From the NCBI GenBank assembly GCA_038062295.1, contig JBBTXL010000043.1, positions 1 through 8,040 of the forward strand: 8,040 nucleotides of DNA, written 5' to 3'. The translations under genes were made by a program, and so were the position numbers. The stretch is from JBBTXL01 sp038062295 (lineage in GTDB: Bacteria; Patescibacteriota; Minisyncoccia; GWC2-36-17; WO2-46-25). Shown one piece after another: positions 1 through 5,106 of this stretch. Position 1 is the stretch's first letter. Every line of letters starts with the position of its first letter. The notes beneath the pieces are model-generated. The model did not search any database, was not told the DNA's origin, and was given only the letters and a program-made list of their open reading frames with translations.

Positions 1-2
1 CG

Positions 3-302
3 TTCACCGGCTGGTCGGGAGGGGGCTGTTCCGGCACGGGGGGCTGTTCGGTGACTATGAACTCTAACCAAACAGTCACGGCGAGTTTTTCCTCTGCTTT
101 TGTTGATTGCGGTCTAAAAATGTATGACGGCACGCAAATTGTTACCGCCGCCTGCGAGCCGTCCGGCACCGTGACCTCATTGTTGAGAACTTATAACAGA
201 AGTCAAATATGGGGTATCGTCCTGGTTGACCTTGGTGACCCCATGGCTTCCGATGTGAGAATTCAAACCCCTTCCGGAGTGAAGGCATTGCGGAGGCAGT
301 AG
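3..302 (+). CDS. C-terminal end of a secreted protein with a divergent InlB B-repeat (5' partial)
   Basis: The reading frame is open from base 3, so the gene starts upstream of the window; 99 residues are visible before the TAG stop. The first ~30 residues read FTGWSGGGCSGTGGCSV followed by TMNSNQTVTASF. This is the recognisable end of a divergent InlB B-repeat (Flg_new_2/Listeria-Bacteroides repeat type): a GW..GC.G.G.C core, then a T(V)TM...VTA(S)F strand. Such repeats are typical of secreted or surface-anchored adhesin-like proteins. The remaining ~70 residues have two Cys (CGLKMYD..., TAACEPSG) and end in a basic VKALRRQ tail; I do not recognise this tail as a named domain. A start at the GTG at base 51 would cut through the repeat, so it is not the true start. 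No sorting motif such as LPxTG is visible. The gene converges on the lipoprotein at 353-1612 across a hairpin. The repeat assignment is fairly sure; the overall function is unknown. Confidence 0.8.
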   Translation, partial: FTGWSGGGCSGTGGCSVTMNSNQTVTASFSSAFVDCGLKMYDGTQIVTAACEPSGTVTSLLRTYNRSQIWGIVLVDLGDPMASDVRIQTPSGVKALRRQ

Positions 303-344
303 GAAAAAATAAAAAAACCAGCCCCGATCTACACATCGGGGCTG
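303..344 (-). terminator. Intrinsic terminator of the minus-strand lipoprotein gene
   Basis: A perfect 10-bp stem (CAGCCCCGAT at 319-328 with ATCGGGGCTG at 335-344) encloses a 6-base loop. Read on the minus strand the hairpin is followed by an almost unbroken run of T (complement of 303-317), the classic Rho-independent layout. It starts 8 bases beyond the TAG of the lipoprotein gene. On the plus strand the same stem is followed only by a mixed T-rich stretch, so it may also help stop the converging InlB-repeat gene, less efficiently. Confidence 0.9.
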
Positions 345-352
345 AAGCATTT

Positions 353-1612
353 CTATTCCTTGAAGAGTTTTTCAACTCTCCACAGAGAGCCATGAGAGTC
401 ATCGGACTCCCCGGCAAAATATATTCCAATATCGTCGTCAATGACCATGGAGTAGACGGTATCATCGCCGCTTGAAAAGTCCGCTGTTTCCGCCCACAGA
501 GTGCTGCCATCAGCCGGACTTCTTTTCTCAACGCGCCATTGCATGCTCGGCGTTGCGGTATTGTGAGAGATGTCCGAGCCGGCAATATACACTCCGTCAC
601 CGTCCGCCGTCATACTGCGCCCTATGCTGTCGGGGGTGTCACCAAAATAATTTTCCCAAACAACATCACCGGTGTATTTGTTTCTCTTCTCTATGATCCA
701 TTTTCTTTCCGGAGAGTAACCACGCCCCGTTACATACACACCCTCGGTATCAACCGTCATTGCTGAAGGGTAACCGGATACGCCGTCCTTTTCCCACAGA
801 AGGTCGCCGTTTTTTACATCTCTTTTCTCAACGCGCCATTCCGTAGTGCCGTTGCGCGAAATCCAGCCGACAACATACATTCCGGTTTCATCCACGGAAA
901 CAGCCGTCGCTTGGTCAGAAGAGTTACTGTGGTCACCTGACCGTTCCCATATGGTTGCGCCGTTGTTAACATCCAATTTTCTCATGTGCCATCGTCTGTT
1001 TCCGTAGTGGTCGTAACCAGCCACATACACTCCGGTGCCATCTACCGAGACTCCTTTGGGTTCGTCGGTGTACGCTTGGCCGGTGTCCGGATTATACCGA
1101 TGCGTCCAGATACTCCCACCATCCGTCAGATCAAGTTTTTCAACGCGCCACCCGTATCCTTCCCACGGAGAAGTGTCCACTCCCGCGACATAGATGCCGG
1201 TTTCGTTCACCGCAACAGCGTTGATCCAGGTATCCACCCACCACGCACCGGGGCAGCTTTGGACCACTCCGTCTCCTCCTCCAAAGGCAAGATCTAAGCT
1301 ACCGTCGCCCATATTCCTTTTTTCAACCCGCCACCCTTTCTTGCCACTGCAGTGAGAGTCATAGCCGGCTATGTATATCGCATCGCGATAGAGTGCGATT
1401 GCGATCGCCGCCGCCGCACGTTCATGTGCGTCAATGTCGTTTACCATGGACCATGCGACAGTTTTGAAACCGGCCCGCACCGGAGGATCGTACTGCAGAA
1501 TCGGGTCCGGAGGGGTAATGGTTTGTTCGGAAAGCTCCGTTCCGTATTCACTGTTGCATGCTCCGGCCAAAATAGACACGACGATACAAAAAGAGAATAT
1601 TTTTTTCTTCAT
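353..1612 (-). CDS. Predicted lipoprotein with seven-bladed beta-propeller repeats
   Basis: The 419-residue product starts with a lipoprotein-type signal: KKK, a hydrophobic core IFSFCIVVSILAGAC, and Cys19 as the likely lipidated residue (A-G-A-C, an imperfect lipobox). From about residue 70 the chain is made of seven imperfect repeats of ~46-61 residues. Each has the pattern A(V/M)(S/T)VD.TGVYVAG.D.......WRVEKR(D/N)...G...W. The WRVEK-like strand recurs at 94, 155, 208 (WHMRK), 259, 305 (WIIEK), 359 and 411. The last repeat lacks its final Trp strand, while residues 48-58 (FKTVAWSMVND) supply one ahead of blade 1, as expected for a velcro-closed propeller. Blade 1 ends GDGSLDLAFGGGDGVV, close to the delta-60 repeat consensus, so it may derive from that family. 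A strong Shine-Dalgarno (AGGGAGGG, 1620-1627 on the complement) sits 7 bases before ATG and fixes the start. Propellers of this kind usually bind ligands or proteins; the partner is unknown. A catalytic role cannot be read from the sequence. Confidence 0.88.
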   Translation of the reverse strand: MKKKIFSFCIVVSILAGACNSEYGTELSEQTITPPDPILQYDPPVRAGFKTVAWSMVNDIDAHERAAAAIAIALYRDAIYIAGYDSHCSGKKGWRVEKRNMGDGSLDLAFGGGDGVVQSCPGAWWVDTWINAVAVNETGIYVAGVDTSPWEGYGWRVEKLDLTDGGSIWTHRYNPDTGQAYTDEPKGVSVDGTGVYVAGYDHYGNRRWHMRKLDVNNGATIWERSGDHSNSSDQATAVSVDETGMYVVGWISRNGTTEWRVEKRDVKNGDLLWEKDGVSGYPSAMTVDTEGVYVTGRGYSPERKWIIEKRNKYTGDVVWENYFGDTPDSIGRSMTADGDGVYIAGSDISHNTATPSMQWRVEKRSPADGSTLWAETADFSSGDDTVYSMVIDDDIGIYFAGESDDSHGSLWRVEKLFKE

Positions 1613-1695
1613 GGTTCCACCCTCCCTGTGTTTCGCTGCTTGTTGTCAATGAGCTTCCCGCTATCTCGCTCTTATGTAAGCACTCTTTTCATTGA

Positions 1696-1827
1696 ATGGC
1701 AATCCCCATTGCGGTCATGACACTGGTGGTTGCGTATCATGTTGACCGTTTTGGCATAAGAGACAATTCTGCGGACATCCCAGTTATCCACACAAAAATC
1801 TTGACGATGCTTTGTTTTATGCTATAA
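1696..1827 (+). pseudogene. Gene remnant similar to the membrane protein gene at 2494
   Basis: A 43-codon frame from ATG 1696 to TAA 1825-1827 contains IAVMTLVVAYHVDRFGIRDN. This aligns in frame with LAVITLVVAYHFDRFGIEKN of the gene at 2494-2778. The likeness is limited to about 18-20 residues; the sequence before and after is unrelated. The frame starts immediately after a TGA, has no Shine-Dalgarno, and ends inside the -10 box of the downstream promoter. I therefore read it as a broken fragment and not as a working small gene. It could instead be a truncated paralogue that still makes a short peptide, but nothing supports expression. Confidence 0.45.
1709..1757 (+). repeat. Direct repeat copy 1 (49 bp, imperfect)
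   Basis: Bases 1709-1757 match 2552-2600 at 45 of 49 positions without gaps, at an offset of 843 bases. The central blocks CTGGTGGTTGCGTA and TTGACCGTTTTGGCAT are identical. Of the four differences, two are silent in the frame of the gene at 2494 and two change residues (Ile to Met, Phe to Val). Flanking bases diverge at once upstream; downstream only a few bases of agaga remain after a one-base shift. Confidence 0.9.
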
Positions 1828-1828
1828 T
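1801..1828 (+). promoter_or_regulatory. Sigma-70-type promoter with extended -10
   Basis: TTGACG (1801-1806) and a perfect TATAAT (1823-1828) are separated by 16 bases, and TG at 1820-1821 makes an extended -10 (TGCTATAAT). Transcription should start near 1835, giving a leader of about 80 bases before the ATG at 1917. This is the strongest promoter in the window and serves a unit of one gene. No clear operator dyad overlaps it, so it may be constitutive (inference). Confidence 0.85.
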
Positions 1829-1903
1829 CATACACAGAGTAGAAGACCTGAATTGGCAAGCTTTTTTACAATAACGAATACATAAACAGCATTTTCAAAA
1901 GAG

Positions 1904-1910
1904 AGGAGGG
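1904..1910 (+). promoter_or_regulatory. Strong Shine-Dalgarno for the exported-protein gene
   Basis: AGGAGGG lies 6 bases before ATG 1917 and fixes this start. It is far stronger than the ribosome-binding sites of the right-hand cluster, where most starts have weak or hidden sites. Together with the near-consensus promoter it suggests the gene is expressed at a high level. Confidence 0.85.
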
Positions 1911-1916
1911 ATTACG

Positions 1917-2387
1917 ATGCGAAGGATCGTCTTTGGTTTTTCATTGGTGTTGCTCCTTTTTGTTCTTTTTCCCACTCGGGCGTGGACGTTCAACGAATGG
2001 GTGGTGATACCCCATGCTGACATGGAGAAAGTTTCTTTCGCCGATGCAGGTGGTGATGCGGTTCTAAAAGCAAAGTTCTATCGGGCGGTGGCTCTGCTTG
2101 CAGTAGACTGGCGGCAGACTCTTGAGATCGACAACCGGGGACTTTGGGAAATGAACCCGATTCTCGGGAGTCACCCAAACGACGGAGTCGTCAATCTCTT
2201 CTTTTTCGGGAGGATCTTTGCTGCCCGATATGTTGCGCAGGAATTGCCAGAACCATGGGCAAGCTCTTTTTTGGACTCGCTTCGGTGGACCGAAGAATTG
2301 GCCACGGAACAAAACGAATGTGTCTTTTCCGGGAGATGCCGTGGTGTCAGTATTCCCATCGGCATTGTTTTTACCGTCAGATTTTGA
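1917..2387 (+). CDS. Small exported protein of unknown function with WEMNPILG motif
   Basis: The 156-residue product begins with a signal-peptide-like segment (MRR, hydrophobic 4-19, then PTRA-W at 19-23), so export through Sec is likely. The central part, LLAVDWRQTLEIDNRGLWEMNPILGSHPNDGVVNLFFFGRIFAARYVAQELP (residues 60-111, key motif W77-G84), resembles a family of short uncharacterised proteins from proteobacteria and others. These share D..QT......E.NPILG.HP....(V/I)N.YF, followed by a hydrophobic stretch. I know no established function for the family. Two Cys (135 and 141) could form a disulfide after export. The C-terminus, VSIPIGIVFTVRF, is hydrophobic and ends in Phe. The gene is a single-gene unit: strong promoter at 1801-1828, AGGAGGG ribosome-binding site, own terminator at 2392-2440. 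It is flanked by 49-bp direct repeats, which hints at acquisition. The coding call is firm; the role is unknown. Confidence 0.88.
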   Translation: MRRIVFGFSLVLLLFVLFPTRAWTFNEWVVIPHADMEKVSFADAGGDAVLKAKFYRAVALLAVDWRQTLEIDNRGLWEMNPILGSHPNDGVVNLFFFGRIFAARYVAQELPEPWASSFLDSLRWTEELATEQNECVFSGRCRGVSIPIGIVFTVRF

Positions 2388-2391
2388 ATGT

Positions 2392-2440
2392 TGCCCTCAT
2401 GTGAGCTTTTTCTCCAGCGCACATGAGGGCATTTTCTTTT
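2392..2440 (+). terminator. Intrinsic terminator of the exported-protein gene
   Basis: A perfect 12-bp stem (TGCCCTCATGTG at 2392-2403 with CACATGAGGGCA at 2420-2431) encloses a 16-base loop and is followed by TTTTCTTTT (2432-2440). It begins 4 bases after the TGA stop. It should insulate the exported-protein gene from the cluster that starts at 2494. Confidence 0.9.
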
Positions 2441-2462
2441 CCATGGTTGGTTGACCATGGAA
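2439..2462. promoter_or_regulatory. Inverted repeat upstream of the right-hand cluster (possible operator or hairpin)
   Basis: TTCCATGGT (2439-2447) and ACCATGGAA (2454-2462) form a perfect 9-bp dyad with a 6-base spacer, directly after the terminator and 31 bases before the ATG at 2494. It contains TTGACC (2451-2456), which resembles a -35 box, but no good -10 lies at the usual distance. An operator for a dimeric regulator and a 5' hairpin are both possible. The symmetry is seen; the role is inference. Confidence 0.4.
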
Positions 2463-2493
2463 TATTTCATATTTCCGCTTTTTTCGTGGTAGT

Positions 2494-2778
2494 ATGGTCA
2501 CATATATGGCATTATTGCTTTCCGTCCTTGCTTTTTGCGCCGTGGTGTTGCTTGCGGTCATTACGCTGGTGGTTGCGTACCATTTTGACCGTTTTGGCAT
2601 AGAGAAGAACCGTCATCGTATCGTGGCGGGTGTTTTTTTGGTCGGGTCGTGCGTGTTTATTATTGCGGAGATCGTATTGCTGCGAGCGGTGTCCTGGGAC
2701 GATGTGTTACAGTCGGTGGGCGGCCGTGTGCCCATGAGTGAGCAGGATTTTCCGCTTTCGCTGCCATTCAAGCCATGA
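2494..2778 (+). CDS. Small two-helix membrane protein of unknown function
   Basis: The 94-residue product has two predicted transmembrane helices (about residues 4-30 and 43-65), joined by a charged loop HFDRFGIEKNRHR. A short, mostly soluble tail holds VSWDDVLQSVGGRVPMSEQDFPLSLPFKP. I do not recognise a named family. The start is not certain: ATG 2494 has only a poor ribosome-binding site (GTGGTAG), and ATG 2506 is also possible with the helix still complete. Its stop overlaps the start of the PH-domain gene (ATGA, 2775-2778), so the two are translationally coupled and probably act together at the membrane (inference). Codons 20-36 contain the second copy of the 49-bp direct repeat, a partial duplicate of which lies at 1709-1757. 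This gene appears to be the intact parent. Confidence 0.78.
   Translation: MVTYMALLLSVLAFCAVVLLAVITLVVAYHFDRFGIEKNRHRIVAGVFLVGSCVFIIAEIVLLRAVSWDDVLQSVGGRVPMSEQDFPLSLPFKP
2552..2600 (+). repeat. Direct repeat copy 2 (inside the two-helix protein gene)
   Basis: This is the partner of 1709-1757 (45 of 49 identical). Here it is embedded in an intact coding sequence, covering the end of helix 1 and the DRFGI loop. The interval between the two copies contains the complete exported-protein unit (promoter, gene, terminator). Confidence 0.9.
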
Positions 2779-3290
2779 TCACGCTCCGGGAAAACGAACG
2801 TATCGTCAGCGTATTCCGGCGACACCACTTTGTGCTGTTGGTGACGCTCATTCCCATCGTCGGCGCTTTTTTTCTGGTATTGGTTGTCGCGGCGATTGCT
2901 GAAGTCCGCATGCCGTCTGATTTTGGCGCGCTTAAGCCGGTCGTGTTCTTGGGTGCGGCATTCTTTTTACACCTGTTGTGGCTGGCGCTGTTCATCACCA
3001 TTGCCGATTTCGTGCTTGACGTATGGGTGCTGACGGACAAACGGATGATCATGGTGGAACAAAAAGGGTTGTTTGCGCGCATGGTTGCGGAGCTTGACTT
3101 GGACCGTGTGCAGGATGCCGGCGTCGAGGTCAACGGCATTATCGCGACATTCCTGAATTTCGGGAACGTGCGCGTGCATACCGCGAGTGAGCGGGAGGAT
3201 TTTGTTTTAGCACACGCGGCGCGCCCGCATGAGGTGAAAGATACCGTGATGCGCTCGTGCGCAGCGTTCAGACAAGCGCACAAAATATGA
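2775..3290 (+). CDS. Membrane-anchored bacterial PH-domain protein (YdbS/YdbT-like)
   Basis: The 171-residue product has a short cytoplasmic start, two transmembrane helices (about 18-42 and 55-77) and then a bacterial PH domain of the bPH_2 type (PF03703; about 78-160). The family pattern is clear: DVWVLTDKRMIMVEQKGLF at 82-100, ELDLDRVQDAGV at 106-117, and a strand pair with IIATFLNFGNVRVHTAS at 122-138. Proteins of this family are small inner-membrane proteins whose exact role is not settled. They often occur as neighbours of other small membrane genes and are common in Candidate Phyla Radiation genomes. ATG 2775 overlaps the stop of the two-helix gene and the TGA at 3288-3290 overlaps the next ATG, so it is the middle of a coupled chain. 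Being linked to two sugar-phosphate enzymes is probably just operon packing, but a role in sensing the envelope state cannot be excluded. Confidence 0.88.
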   Translation: MITLRENERIVSVFRRHHFVLLVTLIPIVGAFFLVLVVAAIAEVRMPSDFGALKPVVFLGAAFFLHLLWLALFITIADFVLDVWVLTDKRMIMVEQKGLFARMVAELDLDRVQDAGVEVNGIIATFLNFGNVRVHTASEREDFVLAHAARPHEVKDTVMRSCAAFRQAHKI

Positions 3291-4255
3291 TCACCGAAGT
3301 ATTGCAAGCATTCCCCGAGCAGTTCGCGTGGAACCCTGTCGTTGAAAATGCGGCCGCGCTGGCGCGTGCAGACTCTTTTGTTGTATGCGGCATGGGTGGG
3401 TCCAATCTTGCGCCGGCGCTTGTGGCGGCGGCGTATCCGCACTTGTCGTTTCATATGCATAAGGATTATGGATTGCCGCGCCTCGCGCCGGATGCGGCTG
3501 CGCAGAGTTTGTTCGTCTTTATTTCCTACTCGGGCAATACGGAAGAAATACTCGATGGATTTGAACATGCGTTGCACAAAAAACTTTCGGTTGCTGTTAT
3601 TGCAACGGGCGGAACATTGCTTGCGCGCGCGAAAGAGCGGAGTATTCCGTATATTCAGCTGCCCGCAACCGGCATCCAGCCGCGCGCGGCGCTCGGATTT
3701 ATGGTGCGGGCGCTTGCACGCATCATCGGCGACGAAACGGTATTTGCCGAGTCAGGGCGACTTGCAGAATTGTTAGGGAAACGAGATTTCATGCAACAAG
3801 GGAAAGCGCTTGCCGGGAAACTGCACGGGAAGATCCCCGTCATAAGCGCGTCATCCCGCCTGCGCGCGCTGGCGTACAACTGGAAGATAAAATTTAACGA
3901 GGGTGCAAAGATCCCCGCGTTTTACAGCGTGTTTCCCGAGCTCAATCATAACGAGATGAACGGGTTCGATGCTATTAATGCCACGCGCTCCCTTTCAGAA
4001 AAGTTTCACTGTATATTCCTTACGGATCCGGCGGAGGATCCTCGCATGAGCAAACGCATGCGAGTATGCAAGGAGCTTTACGAAGCGCGCGGCGTGCCGG
4101 TGACGGTGCATACGCTTGCGGGAGAGACGATGCTCGAAAAGATATTTAGAGCTTCATTGGTTGCCGACTGGGCGGCGTATTATCTTGCACAGCAGTACGG
4201 TACGGAACCGGAGCAGGTGCCGATGGTGGAAGAATTCAAGAAGCTGATTGTATGA
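3287..4255 (+). CDS. Bifunctional phosphoglucose/phosphomannose isomerase
   Basis: The 322-residue product interconverts fructose-6-phosphate with glucose-6-phosphate and with mannose-6-phosphate in the cytoplasm. It belongs to the small SIS-domain PGI/PMI family (TIGR02128 type), known from archaea and many bacteria. Visible signatures: CGMGGSNLAP (34-43), the SIS phosphate-binding SYSGNTEE (80-87), TGG (107-109), FNEGAKIPAFY (203-213), PELNHNEMNG (217-226) and a C-terminal EPEQVPMVEEFK (307-318). Glu205 and His221 match, in context and spacing, the catalytic Glu203/His219 described for the Pyrobaculum enzyme. Length is normal for the family. I chose ATG 3287 because it makes the same ATGA overlap as the neighbouring genes. 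The frame is open to an ATG at 3257, but that would overlap the PH-domain gene by 34 bases without a ribosome-binding site. The kinase gene follows by another 4-base overlap, giving a phosphorylation plus isomerisation pair that feeds glycolysis or sugar-nucleotide synthesis. Confidence 0.95.
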   Translation: MITEVLQAFPEQFAWNPVVENAAALARADSFVVCGMGGSNLAPALVAAAYPHLSFHMHKDYGLPRLAPDAAAQSLFVFISYSGNTEEILDGFEHALHKKLSVAVIATGGTLLARAKERSIPYIQLPATGIQPRAALGFMVRALARIIGDETVFAESGRLAELLGKRDFMQQGKALAGKLHGKIPVISASSRLRALAYNWKIKFNEGAKIPAFYSVFPELNHNEMNGFDAINATRSLSEKFHCIFLTDPAEDPRMSKRMRVCKELYEARGVPVTVHTLAGETMLEKIFRASLVADWAAYYLAQQYGTEPEQVPMVEEFKKLIV

Positions 4256-5049
4256 TCATTGTTTTTGACATTGGAGGAACACACATGCGAGTGGCAACTT
4301 CTAACGATGGCGCAACGCTCGGCGTCGTGAAAGAAGCGCCTACGCCGCAGGACTTTGGTGAAGGGGTACAACAACTTGCCGTGCTTGCGCGCGAATGCGC
4401 CGCCGGCGGTATGATTACAGCCGTTGCAGGGGGCGTACCTGGTGTGTTGAACTTGGAAAAAAACGCACTGATTCACGCACCGCACTTGCCGCAATGGGAT
4501 GGGCAACCGCTCAAAAAAAAGTTAGAGAATGAGCTTGTCGCGCCGGTTACGCTTGAAAACGACGCGGCGCTTGCCGCGCTTGGCGAAGCTACGCATGGTG
4601 CAGGGAAGGGGAAACGAATCGTTGCGTACCTTACGGTGGGAACTGGTGTCGGCGGCGCGCGCATTGTGGATGGGGAAATAGACGCAAACGCATTTGGATT
4701 TGAACCCGGACATCAAATCGTTGGCAACGGCATGACGCTGGAACAGTGTGTGTCCGGTTCTGGCATACGCGCGCGGTATGGAAAAGCGGCGGAAGAGATC
4801 ACTGATGCCGCAGTGTGGAACGAAGCGGCACAGTGGCTTGCGGAAGGGATTTATAACAGTATGGTACATTGGTCGCCCGACATTGTGGTGCTTGGCGGGT
4901 CGGTTCCGGCGCATAAATTTTCTTGCGATGACCTTGCCGCGCGCGCGGCAACAATGCCATTTTCTCTGCCGAAGACGCCCATTGTTCCGGCGGCGCTTGG
5001 CGATAACGCTGGGTTGTACGGAGCGATCATGTATGCGCAATCCGTGTGA
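4252..5049 (+). CDS. ROK-family sugar kinase (probable glucokinase), zinc-less
   Basis: The 265-residue product should transfer the ATP phosphate to a hexose, most likely glucose, making substrate for the isomerase encoded just upstream. ROK signatures in order: FDIGGTHMR (5-13, phosphate 1), AGGVPGVLN (59-67), TLENDAALAALGEA (100-113) with the catalytic Asp104, LTVGTGVGGARI (127-138, phosphate 2), GFEPGHQIV (149-157) with Glu151 and His154, VVLGGSV (212-218) and GDNAGLYGA (250-258). The Cys-rich zinc motif that normally follows the E..H pair (CxCxxxxC) is absent; only Cys166 is left, in NGMTLEQCVSGSG. The protein is also shorter than typical ~300-residue ROK kinases. Short zinc-less ROK proteins are known, so this need not mean inactivity. 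Substrate (glucose, mannose, N-acetylmannosamine or other) cannot be told from sequence. ATG 4252 overlaps the isomerase stop. A 36-bp palindrome follows the gene. Confidence 0.9.
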   Translation: MIIVFDIGGTHMRVATSNDGATLGVVKEAPTPQDFGEGVQQLAVLARECAAGGMITAVAGGVPGVLNLEKNALIHAPHLPQWDGQPLKKKLENELVAPVTLENDAALAALGEATHGAGKGKRIVAYLTVGTGVGGARIVDGEIDANAFGFEPGHQIVGNGMTLEQCVSGSGIRARYGKAAEEITDAAVWNEAAQWLAEGIYNSMVHWSPDIVVLGGSVPAHKFSCDDLAARAATMPFSLPKTPIVPAALGDNAGLYGAIMYAQSV

Positions 5050-5069
5050 GTTGAGGCATAGTAATCAAT

Positions 5070-5105
5070 GGTCACACTTTTGCGCATATGCGCAAAAGTG
5101 TGACC
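5070..5105. repeat. Perfect 36-bp palindrome between the kinase gene and nth
   Basis: The half-site GGTCACACTTTTGCGCAT (5070-5087) is followed directly by its exact reverse complement (5088-5105), with no spacer and no mismatch. The symmetry stops abruptly on both sides. It fills most of the 57-base gap between the kinase stop and the nth start and ends one base before ATG 5107. In RNA it would fold into a long hairpin with a tiny apical loop. No T-run follows on either strand, so it is not a normal intrinsic terminator. It could be a REP-like repeat, a processing or mRNA-stability hairpin, or a protein-binding site. Confidence 0.9.
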
Positions 5106-5106
5106 T

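Larger units (their letters stand above)
1613..1916. other. Intergenic region between divergent genes: RBS, gene remnant, promoter, leader
   Basis: This 304-base gap separates the minus-strand lipoprotein gene from the plus-strand exported-protein gene. From left to right it holds the Shine-Dalgarno of the lipoprotein (1620-1627, minus strand), a fragment resembling the gene at 2494 (1696-1827 frame, best match 1709-1757), a strong plus-strand promoter (1801-1828), and an A/T-rich leader of about 80 bases ending in AGGAGGG. I see no convincing -35/-10 pair for the lipoprotein gene. I see no riboswitch-like fold in the leader, though this was judged by eye only. Confidence 0.7.

Noticed and set aside
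51..302. InlB-repeat gene starting at GTG 51
   Set aside because: The repeat motif begins upstream of base 51 in the same open frame, so the gene is cut by the window edge and does not start there.
1643..1648. Perfect TTGACA (minus strand) upstream of the lipoprotein gene
   Set aside because: A -10 box at normal spacing would fall inside the ribosome-binding site and no TATAAT-like sequence is there. The alternative pair TTGCCA (1697-1702) and TACATA (1673-1678) with an 18-base spacer is too weak to call.
3257..3286. Upstream in-frame start of the isomerase gene (ATG 3257)
   Set aside because: It would add ten residues that overlap the PH-domain gene, lacks a ribosome-binding site, and the ATGA overlap at 3287 matches the two neighbouring gene junctions.
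2768..3577. Long minus-strand open frame of 269 codons opposite the PH-domain and isomerase genes
   Set aside because: Its product is low-complexity, rich in Arg/Ser/Thr, without a domain, and it covers two well-supported plus-strand genes. It is a shadow of their codon use.
4025..4042. Small symmetrical GGATCC...GGATCC inside the isomerase gene
   Set aside because: It lies in a well-conserved coding region (TDPAEDP) and is short enough to be chance from codon use.
5070..5105. Palindrome as an intrinsic terminator of the kinase gene
   Set aside because: The hairpin is strong but no T-run follows on either strand, so I list it as a palindromic repeat.
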